Shown here: positions 18,143 to 26,168 of the stretch, one piece after another
Position numbering within the stretch: the stretch's first letter is position 1
How the letters are laid out: each line of letters begins with the position of its first letter
Assembly: GCF_014235185.1 (NCBI RefSeq)
Contig: NZ_CP060131.1
Coordinates: forward strand, 937,501 to 1,001,500
Reading direction: 5' to 3'
Length of the DNA: 64,000 bases
Source of the DNA: Pseudonocardia petroleophila
Lineage (GTDB): Bacteria; Actinomycetota; Actinomycetes; Mycobacteriales; Pseudonocardiaceae
Position numbers and translations under genes: made by a program
Notes under the pieces: model-generated
What the model saw: the letters and a program-made list of their open reading frames with translations, nothing else
What the model was told of the DNA's origin: nothing
Databases searched by the model: none

Positions 18143-18973
18143 TCAGCCATCGGCGGGACGGCGGACCCGTCCGCCCGGCCGCGCGATCCCGCGGATCGAC
18201 AGCCCGGAGTCGGCGGTGAGCATCGATCCGGTCATCGCCTCCCCGTCGGCCGAGGCGAGCAGGGCGAACACGCCCGAGTAGGCCTCCGGGTCGGGGACCT
18301 CCTGCAGCGGGAGCGCGGCGCGGGTGCCGTCGAGGACGGAGTCGCTCGCGCCCTGGCCGAGCGCCGCCGTTCCGCGCAACCGGGTCGGTGCGACCCCGGG
18401 GGCCACCCCGTTCACCCGGACGTCAGGGGCCAGCTCGTAGGCGAGCTGGCGGACCAGCCCCAGCACTGCGTGCTTGGAGGCCGTGTAGAGGACACCGCCG
18501 CCGGCGGCGTTCGCCCCGGCGAACGAGCCGGTCAGGATGATGCTGCCGCGGGCCGCGATCAGGTCGTCGAGACTGGCGCGCACGCCGAGCATCAACGCCA
18601 GCACGTTCACCCCGAAAAGCTCCTCGAACGCCGGAGTCAGCTGCGGTCCGGGGATCTCCTCCAGGGGACGGGCCGCGTCCGTGATCCCGGCGTTGCCGAC
18701 GAACACGTCGATCCGGCCCCACCGTTCGCGGGCCGCCGCAGCCACGGCCTGGTTGTCCTCCCACGACCGCACATCGGCGACCATCGGCAGGACCGAGTCG
18801 CCGAGCTCGTCACCCAGCCGGTGCACGGTGTCGGCGACGTCGACGGCGACGACCTTGGCCCCCTCGGCCACGTAGCGGCGAACGACGGCGCGGCCGATGC
18901 CCCCGGCCGCACCGGTGAGGATGGCGACCTTGCCGTCGAGCCTGCCGTCGCGTTCGCCTTCGGGAAGGCCCAT
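18143..18973 (-). CDS. BphB-like cis-dihydrodiol dehydrogenase (SDR)
   Basis: A 276-aa short-chain dehydrogenase with the NAD-binding GAAGGIGRA, NAG motif (VGNAGI) and intact catalytic YTASK. The C-terminal half (LYTASKHAVLGLVRQLAYEL, then ELAPDVRVNGVAPG and LSIRG) is close to cis-biphenyl- or cis-benzoate-dihydrodiol dehydrogenases. It would re-aromatise the cis-diol produced by the Rieske oxygenase encoded divergently. GGAG lies nine bases before the ATG. It heads the minus-strand operon, facing the shared control region at 18974-19130. Confidence 0.8.
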   Translation of the reverse strand: MGLPEGERDGRLDGKVAILTGAAGGIGRAVVRRYVAEGAKVVAVDVADTVHRLGDELGDSVLPMVADVRSWEDNQAVAAAARERWGRIDVFVGNAGITDAARPLEEIPGPQLTPAFEELFGVNVLALMLGVRASLDDLIAARGSIILTGSFAGANAAGGGVLYTASKHAVLGLVRQLAYELAPDVRVNGVAPGVAPTRLRGTAALGQGASDSVLDGTRAALPLQEVPDPEAYSGVFALLASADGEAMTGSMLTADSGLSIRGIARPGGRVRRPADG

Positions 18974-19130
18974 CGGATCATCTCCGGTCAGGATGGTCGA
19001 GGATTCGATTCATGTGCATCCACAAGTGTGTGCACTATGCGAGGATCGAAGCGCACCGCGCCGCACACGTCAATGGGTTGCGCCGCTCCAAGTTGGATGC
19101 AAAACTGTGCACACTCTAGGAGGTGAGTTC
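18974..19130. promoter_or_regulatory. Divergent control region of the catabolic cluster
   Basis: 157 bp between two divergent operons. TGCATCCA (19015-19022) is repeated inverted as TGGATGCA (19094-19101), each followed closely by a GTGCAC-centred palindrome (GTGTGCAC 19028-19035; TGTGCACA 19106-19113). The paired arrangement suggests two operators bound by the cluster's GntR regulator (27301-28128). The second sits just before the ribosome binding site of the plus operon. Confidence 0.5.
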
Positions 19131-19658
19131 GTGACTCTCACGAAGACCCGTGTCCCGGTGGGCAGCGCCCTGCACAACGAGGTCGTGGAGTGGCTCTATA
19201 CCGAGGCCGAGCTGCTCGATGACGGGCACGAGGCCCAGTGGCACCAGGAGATGGTCAGCAGGGACATCGTGTACCGGGTCCCGCTGCGGCAGACCGTCGA
19301 GCGGGCGCGCGGCAAGGGCTTTGCCGAGGGCACCTACCACCTGGACGAGACCTACGGCTCGCTGGGCAGCCGGGTCTTGCGCAACCAGACCCCGTACGCC
19401 TGGGCGGAGGACCCGCCGTCGCGGATCCGGCACTTCGTGACCAACGTGCGAGTTGCCGAAGCCGACGAGGACGCTGTTGCCGTCCGCTCGAACTTGTTGA
19501 TCATGCGGACCCGGCAGGAGCAGACCCAGCCCCAGATCTTCGCCGGTGAACGCCAGGACCTCCTGCGTCGCGAGGAGGGCGTGCTGCGGCTCTTCCGCCG
19601 GACCGTGCTGCTCGATCTGACGGTCATCGGCACGCACAACCTCGCGATGTTCTTCTGA
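19131..19658 (+). CDS. Ring-hydroxylating dioxygenase beta subunit
   Basis: A 175-aa small subunit of the aromatic-ring-hydroxylating dioxygenase family (cystatin-like fold), recognised by EVVEWLYTEAELLDDG near the start, PSRIRHFVTNVRV in the middle and the C-terminal RRTVLLDLTVIGTHNLAMFF. It is structural and stabilises the alpha3-beta3 oxygenase. The GTG at 19131 is preceded by AGGAGGTGA; the longer open frame upstream crosses the promoter region. First gene of the plus-strand operon, 49 bp before the alpha subunit. Confidence 0.9.
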   Translation: MTLTKTRVPVGSALHNEVVEWLYTEAELLDDGHEAQWHQEMVSRDIVYRVPLRQTVERARGKGFAEGTYHLDETYGSLGSRVLRNQTPYAWAEDPPSRIRHFVTNVRVAEADEDAVAVRSNLLIMRTRQEQTQPQIFAGERQDLLRREEGVLRLFRRTVLLDLTVIGTHNLAMFF

Positions 19659-19707
19659 GCCGGACCGGCTTCCTGCGCGCCCGACGATCCTTCCCCGAGG
19701 AGAGGCC

Positions 19708-21108
19708 ATGACCACCACGAACCCACAGCACGAGAGTTCGGCCGCCGGCTGGACCGCCGACGAGGTGCTGCACAAGCTCGACGACGGCCTGCCCCAGGGC
19801 GAGATCCCCGCCGCGCTGTTCGGCAACGCCGATGTCTACGACCGGGAGCTGCGGTCGGTCTTCGGCCGCTGTTGGGTCTTCCTCGGCCACGAGTCGGAGA
19901 TCCAGGCCAAGGGCGACTATGTACTCCGCAGGATCGGCGAGGACAACTTCGTCGTCGTCCGCGACGAGGACGGCGGGATCAACGTCCTGTTCGACGCCTG
20001 CCGCCACCGCGGGGTGCAGGTCTGTCGTTCCGACTCCGGCAACACGTCGCACTTCCGTTGCCCGTACCACGGCTGGACCTACAACACGAAGGGCAACCTG
20101 GTCGGGGCGCCCCTGTGGCGCAACGCCTTCGGCGGCATGTCCAAGGAGGGCAACGGGCTCAGCCCGGCCGCCCAGGTCGCTTCCTACCACGGGCTCATCT
20201 TCGCCACCCTCGACGCGACCGCCCCATCGTTGGAGGAGTACCTCGGCGGGATGACCTGGTACCTGGACCTCGTCTTCGGGCTCAACTCCGACGGCATCGA
20301 GGTGCTCGGCCCGCCCCAGCGCTTCGTCATCGACGCCAACTGGAAGTCCGGCGCGGACAACTTCTCCGGCGACGACTACCACCTCGGCACGCTGCACCGC
20401 TCGGTCTGGGAGATCGGCGCGTTCCCGGTGCCGTTCCGGGAGAACATGCTCGGTTACCACGTCCAGGCCTCGCCCGGACACTCCCTGTCGTTCTCGATGG
20501 CGCCCACCGAGGACGAACCGGGCCCGAAGTTCTTCGGCTACCCCGAGGACCTCGCGGCGACCTTCGACACGAGCCGGATCAGCGAGCACCAGCTCAACGT
20601 CGCCCGGCGCTCCCGGGTGTTCGTCGGGAACGTGTTCCCGAACTTCTCGATCCTCGCGCTCCCGATGACGGAGGACGGCAGTAGCCACCCGCCCACCGGC
20701 ATCCTCACGATCCGCACCTGGCAGCCCAAGGGCCCAGGTCAGGTGGAGGTGTGGAACTGGTTCTGTGCCTACAAGAACATGAGCCCAGAGCAGAAGGAGC
20801 GCACCTACCGCGCGGGCCTGGGGACCTTCTCCATGGGCGGTTCCTTCGAGATGGACGACACCGAGCCCTGGATCACCGTCAGCCGCACCGGCCGTTCGGT
20901 CGCGGCGGAGGTGCTCGACTTCTCGCTGAACTACCAGATGGGGATGCCCGGGGTCGGCATCGCCAAGCAGGTCGACGATTGGCCGGGCCCGGGTATCGCC
21001 TACTGGACCCGCTACGAGGAGGGCGTGCAGCGCAATCTGTTCTCCTTCTACTCCCGGATGATGCAGGCCGCCCCCGGGCAGTGGCCCGACCTGCGGTTTC
21101 CCGAGTGA
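19708..21108 (+). CDS. Rieske ring-hydroxylating dioxygenase alpha subunit
   Basis: A 466-aa catalytic subunit. Rieske [2Fe-2S] ligands are C98/H100 and C118/H121 (CRH ... CPYH). The mononuclear iron site shows H225 and H230 in DDYHLGTLH. It would add O2 to an aromatic or heteroaromatic ring using electrons from the ferredoxin (23029) and the NuoF-like flavoprotein (21764). The BphB-like dehydrogenase suggests a cis-diol product; monooxygenation or oxidative decarboxylation of a hydroxypyridine carboxylate is an alternative. Substrate cannot be read from sequence. Confidence 0.9.
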   Translation: MTTTNPQHESSAAGWTADEVLHKLDDGLPQGEIPAALFGNADVYDRELRSVFGRCWVFLGHESEIQAKGDYVLRRIGEDNFVVVRDEDGGINVLFDACRHRGVQVCRSDSGNTSHFRCPYHGWTYNTKGNLVGAPLWRNAFGGMSKEGNGLSPAAQVASYHGLIFATLDATAPSLEEYLGGMTWYLDLVFGLNSDGIEVLGPPQRFVIDANWKSGADNFSGDDYHLGTLHRSVWEIGAFPVPFRENMLGYHVQASPGHSLSFSMAPTEDEPGPKFFGYPEDLAATFDTSRISEHQLNVARRSRVFVGNVFPNFSILALPMTEDGSSHPPTGILTIRTWQPKGPGQVEVWNWFCAYKNMSPEQKERTYRAGLGTFSMGGSFEMDDTEPWITVSRTGRSVAAEVLDFSLNYQMGMPGVGIAKQVDDWPGPGIAYWTRYEEGVQRNLFSFYSRMMQAAPGQWPDLRFPE

Positions 21109-21767
21109 GCGGGCCGGAGTGGATCGCTGAGGTGCGCGAGCGCTACACCAGTGGCGGCCTCGCCGGCCGGCTGCGCCCCGGTGCGCGGCCCGCGGTCGTG
21201 GTGATCGACCTGATCCGTGGGTTCACCGATCCCACCTGCCCACCCGGCTCAGATCTCGACGCCGTCGTTGGGGCGACGCGCCAGGTGCTCGACGCGGCGC
21301 GCGCCGCGACGGCGCCGGTGCTGTTCACCAGCATCGCGTTCACCCCCGACGAGCTGGACTCGACGCTCTGGCTAACGAAGATGCCCGCGATGCGTGTGCT
21401 GCTCGCGGAGTCGCCCTGGGTGACGGTGGACGAGCGACTCGCGCTGCGGCCGGACGAACCGGTCGTCGTCAAGCGGGCGGCGTCCGGCTTTAACGGGACC
21501 GACCTGGCCGCGCGGCTGGACGCCGCCGGAGCGGACTCGATCGTCCTATGCGGGGCAACCACCTCCGGTTGCGTGCGGGCGACCGCGATAGACGCGTGCG
21601 CGCTGGGCATCCCCACCTTCGTCCCGCGTGAGTGTGTCGGCGATCGGGCGGCGGGTCCACACGAAGCCAATCTGCTCGACATCGACGCCAAGTACGCCGA
21701 CGTCACCGACCTGAACCACGCGCTCGAGCTTCTCCGGATCCCCTCCCCCGCGGGGGCCGGCCGATGA
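21105..21767 (+). CDS. Isochorismatase-family amidohydrolase, possibly maleamate amidase
   Basis: A 220-aa cysteine hydrolase. The catalytic triad can be placed: Asp in VVVIDLIRGF, Lys in VVVKRAASGF, Cys156 in GATTSGCVRAT. The family includes maleamate amidohydrolase (NicF) and N-carbamoylsarcosine amidase. With a NicX-like dioxygenase and maleate isomerase in the same cluster, hydrolysis of maleamate to maleate and ammonia is the best fit (inference). The GTG start overlaps the alpha-subunit stop, so an internal longer frame is rejected. Confidence 0.78.
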   Translation: MSGPEWIAEVRERYTSGGLAGRLRPGARPAVVVIDLIRGFTDPTCPPGSDLDAVVGATRQVLDAARAATAPVLFTSIAFTPDELDSTLWLTKMPAMRVLLAESPWVTVDERLALRPDEPVVVKRAASGFNGTDLAARLDAAGADSIVLCGATTSGCVRATAIDACALGIPTFVPRECVGDRAAGPHEANLLDIDAKYADVTDLNHALELLRIPSPAGAGR

Positions 21768-23032
21768 CCACCGGCACACTCGACCCGACGGCCGCCGCCG
21801 GGCACCACCCGTCGATCACGCCGCGGTTGGCCGTCCCCGGCACCGCCCGGGGCCCGCTGGCCCTCGCCGAGGAGCGGGCGCTGGGCACCTATACGCCGCC
21901 GCAGGTGCCCGACGTCGTTGCCGCGCTGGCCGAGGCGGACCTGCGCGGACGTGGCGGCGGGGCGTTCCCGGCCCACGTCAAGTGGGCGGCCGTCGCAGCG
22001 GGGACCGGCCCGCGGGTCGTCGTCGCCAACGGCGAGGAGGGCGAACCCGCGTCGGCCAAGGACCGCTGGCTGCTCACCCATCGCCCGCATCTCGTGCTGG
22101 ACGGGCTCCTCCTCGCCGCGCGCACCGTCGGCGCGGAGCGCACGGTGGTCTATCTCTCCCATCCCGGCACGGTGCAGGCGATCGAGCAGGCGCTCGACGA
22201 GCTGCGGGACGCCGGTGGGCTGCCCGGGGACGTCCGGATCGACGTACACGTGGTCGCCCACAGCTACGTCGCGGGTGAGGAGACCGCCGCCTGCCGCGCG
22301 ATCGACGGTGGTCCCGCGCTGCCCGTGGCCAAGCCCCCGCGGCCCTTCGAGAGTGGGGTCGGCGGCGCCCCCACCCTGGTGAGCAACGTCGAGACCCTCG
22401 CCCACGCCGCCTGGATCTCCCGCAACGGCGCCGCGGCCTACCGGGAGGTCGGCACCGCGGCGTCACCCGGCACGACGCTGGTCACCCTGAGCGGTGCCTG
22501 CGCCCGGCCCGGCGTCTACGAGGTGCCGTTCGGGCTGTCCGTCCTCGACCTGTTCACCTCGGTCGGAGGCGGGCTCACCAGCGAGCCGTCCGGCTACGTC
22601 ATGGGCGGATGGTTCGGCGGTGTGCTGGCGCCGCAGCGCGCCGCGGTCGGCTGCTGCTACGACGCGGTCCGCATGATCGGGTCCGGGCTGGGCTGCGCAG
22701 CGATCACCGCGCTGGGCGCGACGGAGGACCCGGTCGTCATCGCCGCGGACATCGCCGCCTGGTACGCCCGCGAGACCGCCGCTCAGTGCGGGGTCTGCGT
22801 CCGCGGCACCGCCTCGATCCGGGACGCGCTCGGCAGGTTGCGGGACGGAACGAGCGCCGGCACCGAACCCGATGATCTCGCCCGATGGGGCGCCGGCCTC
22901 TCGCGCCGCGGTGCCTGCGCCTTCCTCGACGGCGCCGCCACTCTCGCCCGAACAGTCGTCGCCGAGTTCCCGGTCCGCGTGGCCGACCGGGCGCGCTCGG
23001 CCCACCACCACACCCCAGGAGACCCCTCATGA
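21764..23032 (+). CDS. NuoF-like NADH-binding flavoprotein, probable oxygenase reductase
   Basis: A 422-aa homologue of the 51-kDa NADH-binding subunit of complex I. Glycine-rich NADH/FMN motifs are present (RGRGGGAFPAHVKW; NGEEGEPASAKDRW). In the C-terminal Fe-S region the classical CGxCxPC is altered to CGVCVRG: the third cysteine is missing, with one further Cys later (RRGACAF). Genes for other complex I subunits are absent. It sits between oxygenase and ferredoxin genes with ATGA overlap, so it probably feeds NADH electrons to the ferredoxin in place of the usual ferredoxin reductase. Confidence 0.82.
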   Translation: MTTGTLDPTAAAGHHPSITPRLAVPGTARGPLALAEERALGTYTPPQVPDVVAALAEADLRGRGGGAFPAHVKWAAVAAGTGPRVVVANGEEGEPASAKDRWLLTHRPHLVLDGLLLAARTVGAERTVVYLSHPGTVQAIEQALDELRDAGGLPGDVRIDVHVVAHSYVAGEETAACRAIDGGPALPVAKPPRPFESGVGGAPTLVSNVETLAHAAWISRNGAAAYREVGTAASPGTTLVTLSGACARPGVYEVPFGLSVLDLFTSVGGGLTSEPSGYVMGGWFGGVLAPQRAAVGCCYDAVRMIGSGLGCAAITALGATEDPVVIAADIAAWYARETAAQCGVCVRGTASIRDALGRLRDGTSAGTEPDDLARWGAGLSRRGACAFLDGAATLARTVVAEFPVRVADRARSAHHHTPGDPS

Positions 23033-23223
23033 AGGCCTACGTGGACTCCACGCAGTGCTCTGGATACGGCACCTGCGCCGAGGCCTGCCCCTCGGTGTTC
23101 TCGCTCGACGAGTGGGGTTACGCCGCCACCGAGGCCGACGGCGCTGTGCCCGCCGACGCCGAGGAACAGGTCCGGGTGGCCGCCGCCGGATGCCCCGAAA
23201 AAGCAATCCGGTACGAGGACTGA
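23029..23223 (+). CDS. 3Fe-4S-type ferredoxin
   Basis: A 64-aa ferredoxin with the pattern C-x5-C-x3-CP (CSGYGTCAEACP) and a final CP, as in [3Fe-4S] ferredoxins that serve actinobacterial P450s and some Rieske oxygenases. The ATG at 23029 overlaps the flavoprotein stop. It should carry electrons from the NuoF-like protein to the Rieske centre, giving a four-component oxygenase with the alpha and beta subunits. Confidence 0.9.
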   Translation: MKAYVDSTQCSGYGTCAEACPSVFSLDEWGYAATEADGAVPADAEEQVRVAAAGCPEKAIRYED

Positions 23224-23228
23224 CCGCC

Positions 23229-24014
23229 GTGGACATGGAACTCGCGGGCAGCGTCGCGCTCGTCACCGCAGCCAGCAAGGGTATCGGCAGGGCGATTGCC
23301 GAGCGCCTCGCCGCCGAGGCGGCGACCGTGGCACTCAGCTCGCGCGACGCGGGCCGGGTCGAGCAGACGATCGCCGAACTGGGTCCGCTCGCCGGCGCCC
23401 TCCACGCTCATCCCGCCGATCTGTTCGACCCGGCGGCAACTGAGGCGCTCGTACCCGGTGTCGTCGCCGCGCACGGGCGGCTCGACGTAGCGGTGCTGAA
23501 CACTCCCGGCCCGCGCATCGCACCCTTCCTCGACACCACCGACGCCGACTGGGCCGGCGCCTACGACCTACTCGTCCGCCCGGTCGTGCAACTCGCCCGG
23601 GCCGCAGCCCGGCAGATGGTGCAGCAGGGTGGGGGCAGCATTGTCTTCCTCACCTCGACCTGGGTCCGCCAGCCCGCGCCCGGCGGGGTGCTCTCCGCCG
23701 CGATGCGGTCGGCCCTGTCGGCCACCGCGAAGCAGATGGCCCTGGAGCTGGCCCCAAACGGTGTTCGGGTCAACCAGGTGATGCCAGGGGCGACGGGAAC
23801 CGGGCGGATGGAGGCAATCCTGGCTGCCAAGGCCGCCGCCAACTCCAGCTCCCGGGACGAAGAGCTGGCCAAGGTCGTCGACAACATCCCACTCGGCCGC
23901 TGGGGCGAGCCCGCCGAGATCGCCGACGCCGTCGCGTTCCTCAGCTCGCCGCGATCGGCCTTCATCACCGGCTCGACGCTCGCCGTCGACGGCGGAGCCA
24001 TCCGCTCCGTCTGA
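23229..24014 (+). CDS. Atypical short-chain dehydrogenase/reductase family protein
   Basis: A 261-aa SDR-fold protein with an N-terminal nucleotide-binding motif (TAASKGIGRAIAERL) and a C-terminal SDR ending (ITGSTLAVDGG). The catalytic Y-x3-K is not present: the matching stretch reads GGVLSAAMRSALSATAK, with no Tyr and Met/Arg at the Lys position. Such divergent SDRs are known and may have another activity or none. GTG at 23229 lies about ten bases after GAGGA; ATG at 23235 is the alternative. Tightly spaced within the catabolic operon. Confidence 0.75.
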   Translation: MDMELAGSVALVTAASKGIGRAIAERLAAEAATVALSSRDAGRVEQTIAELGPLAGALHAHPADLFDPAATEALVPGVVAAHGRLDVAVLNTPGPRIAPFLDTTDADWAGAYDLLVRPVVQLARAAARQMVQQGGGSIVFLTSTWVRQPAPGGVLSAAMRSALSATAKQMALELAPNGVRVNQVMPGATGTGRMEAILAAKAAANSSSRDEELAKVVDNIPLGRWGEPAEIADAVAFLSSPRSAFITGSTLAVDGGAIRSV

Positions 24015-24042
24015 CCATTTTCACGAAGGGACGCACCACGCA

Positions 24043-25053
24043 ATGCCGAAGACACTTCGCGAGCTGTTCGTCGATCAATTCCACCTCTGCGGCGTGCAGG
24101 CGAACGAGACGATCGGGGTGATCAGCGAGCTCGGGCAGAAGACCGAGTACGTCGAGGCCGCCGTCGCCGCCGCACGCGACCTCGGGGCCGGGGCACTCGT
24201 GCTCACCGCCTCGAGCCTGTCCAACCCGATGCTCCCGCCCTACTCGGCGGACGGCCGCGAGATCGCCGCGCTGCTCGCCGGCGCCGGCGAATGCGACATG
24301 GTGGTCGACGTGACCGTCGGCGGCCTCATCCACTCCGACGTCCGGACGCGGATCACCGGCGCCGGAAAGCGCATGCTCTTCGTCGCCGAGCCCCCCGACG
24401 TGCTCGAGCGCCTGATGGGCTCCACCGAGCTGCGGTCCGTCGTCGAGACCGGTGGGAAGCGCCTCAAGGCCGGCACCACCCTGAAGGTGACCAGCAGCGC
24501 CGGGACCGACCTCACCGCGGACATCTCCGGCTCGGAGCTGCCGGTGACCCACCAGTGGGGTTACGTGGACGAGCCGGGGCGCTGGGACCACTGGCCTAGC
24601 GGCTTCGTAGCCTGCTTTCCGCACGACCGCACGGCCGAGGGCACGCTCGTCCTGCAGCCCGGCGACGCGCTCGTCCCCTGGCAGCGCTACGTGCGCGAAC
24701 CCGTCACGCTGACCGTGGAGAAGGGCTTCATCACCGACGTGACCGGCGGTGCGGACGCCTTCCTGCTGCGCGACTACTTCGAGAGCTGGGAGGACCCGGA
24801 GGTCTGGGCACTGTCGCACATGGGCTGGGGGATGCTCCCGGTCGCGCGCTGGTCGGCGTTCGAGGTGTACGACCCGCGCTCGCTCTACGGCCAGGAGCTT
24901 CGCTCCACGGCCGGGAACTTCATGTGGTCCACCGGCTCGAACCGCTTCGCCGGCCGCGAGACTCCGGCGCACCTCGACATCCCCATGCGCAACTGCACGG
25001 TCACGATCGACGACGTCGCCGTCGTGCGCGACGGCCGACTCACGGAGGGCTGA
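24043..25053 (+). CDS. nicX: NicX-like 2,5-dihydroxypyridine 5,6-dioxygenase
   Basis: A 336-aa protein of the NicX family, related in fold to M29 aminopeptidases. The three iron ligands known from NicX (His, His, Asp with the last two as H-x-D) can be placed as H259 (ALSHMGWG), H310 and D312 (PAHLDIPM). NicX opens 2,5-dihydroxypyridine between C5 and C6 to N-formylmaleamate. A leucyl-aminopeptidase role is the main alternative but is unlikely beside the amidase and maleate isomerase. It follows the SDR gene by 28 bp. Confidence 0.82.
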   Translation: MPKTLRELFVDQFHLCGVQANETIGVISELGQKTEYVEAAVAAARDLGAGALVLTASSLSNPMLPPYSADGREIAALLAGAGECDMVVDVTVGGLIHSDVRTRITGAGKRMLFVAEPPDVLERLMGSTELRSVVETGGKRLKAGTTLKVTSSAGTDLTADISGSELPVTHQWGYVDEPGRWDHWPSGFVACFPHDRTAEGTLVLQPGDALVPWQRYVREPVTLTVEKGFITDVTGGADAFLLRDYFESWEDPEVWALSHMGWGMLPVARWSAFEVYDPRSLYGQELRSTAGNFMWSTGSNRFAGRETPAHLDIPMRNCTVTIDDVAVVRDGRLTEG

Positions 25054-25058
25054 TCGTC

Positions 25059-26168
25059 ATGGACTCGAAGATCCTCGAGCGCGCCATCCTCACGCTTGCG
25101 GGCGACCCGGACCTGCTCGACAGGTTCCGGGCGGAGCCTGCCACGGTCGGGCCCGAGCTCGGGCTGGACGCCGAGTGGGCCGGGGTGATCACCAGGGGCG
25201 ACCGGGACCGGCTCCGGTCCGCCGGGCTCGGCGACGGCATCACCATCCTGGTCAGCCGCTGGTTCGCCGACGACCTCGGCGACTCGGCGAGTACCGGCCG
25301 ATTCTCCGTCGAAGCTGGCGGCGAGCTGCCCGATCCCGACGTGCCGTCGAACCTCGTCTTCGCCGGGGGCTGCTCGCACGTGCCTGACCTGCTGGCCCGC
25401 CCCGAGATCGACCCTGCTGACGGGGTGGACCGTCTGACGGCAGGATACCTGCGGTTGGCCGCTGACCTCGCTGCCGCGGAGCCAGACATCATTCTCGTCA
25501 CCGCGGACTGCCACTTCCAGAGCTTCACCACCGGCGCCACGGTCGTCGGGACGGGATCGGCGCACACCGGGTCCATGGCCTTCTTCAAGCGCCCCGACCT
25601 GGACCTGGAGTTGCAGGGCGACCCGACCTTCGCCCGAGCGATCGTCGACGCCGTCCGCGCGGAGGGCCTCGAGGTCGAGGAGTCCACCCGGATCGAGCTC
25701 GACCACGGCCTGATCGTGCCGCTGCGGATGCTGCTGCCGCGGCCGGACATCCCTGTCGTGCCGATCATCACCCAGCCGGCGCGCGGATTCTCCCCCTTCG
25801 GCTCCCGGGCCTTCGGCGAGGTCCTTCGCACCGTCGTCGAGTCGGGCAAGCGCCGCGTCGCCATGCTCGCCACCGGGGGCCTGTCGCACTGGCTCGACCC
25901 TGGCAAGTTCGGCCACGTCGACGAGGAGTTCGACACCTACCTGCTCGAGATGCTCAAGGCCGGCAAGGGCCTCGAGCTCGGCAACCTCGAGCCCTACGCC
26001 TTGCTCGACCACGGCCAGTACGAGTTCCCGAACTGGCTGATCATGCTCGGGCTGGTCGGGCCCGGGATCCGTGGCGACGTCTACGCCTACGAACCGATGC
26101 AGGCTTCCGGCGGTGGCTGGACCGTGGTCAACATGCCGCTTCCACGGAAGGTGCCCGCAGGTGTCTAA
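25059..26168 (+). CDS. LigA-LigB fusion, class III extradiol ring-cleavage dioxygenase
   Basis: A 369-aa protein. The first ~85 residues resemble the small LigA subunit of protocatechuate 4,5-dioxygenase; the rest is a LigB catalytic domain with iron-ligand histidines in GGCSHVPDL and TADCHFQSF. The ATG at 25059 lies five bases after the NicX stop. It would cleave a catechol-like diol next to the hydroxyls. Its presence next to NicX means the cluster has two different ring-cleavage enzymes; which ring this one opens is not clear. Confidence 0.82.
   Translation: MDSKILERAILTLAGDPDLLDRFRAEPATVGPELGLDAEWAGVITRGDRDRLRSAGLGDGITILVSRWFADDLGDSASTGRFSVEAGGELPDPDVPSNLVFAGGCSHVPDLLARPEIDPADGVDRLTAGYLRLAADLAAAEPDIILVTADCHFQSFTTGATVVGTGSAHTGSMAFFKRPDLDLELQGDPTFARAIVDAVRAEGLEVEESTRIELDHGLIVPLRMLLPRPDIPVVPIITQPARGFSPFGSRAFGEVLRTVVESGKRRVAMLATGGLSHWLDPGKFGHVDEEFDTYLLEMLKAGKGLELGNLEPYALLDHGQYEFPNWLIMLGLVGPGIRGDVYAYEPMQASGGGWTVVNMPLPRKVPAGV

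Noticed and set aside
21764-23032. Complex I gene nuoF
   Set aside because: No other nuo genes, altered cysteine motif, and tight coupling to oxygenase and ferredoxin genes.
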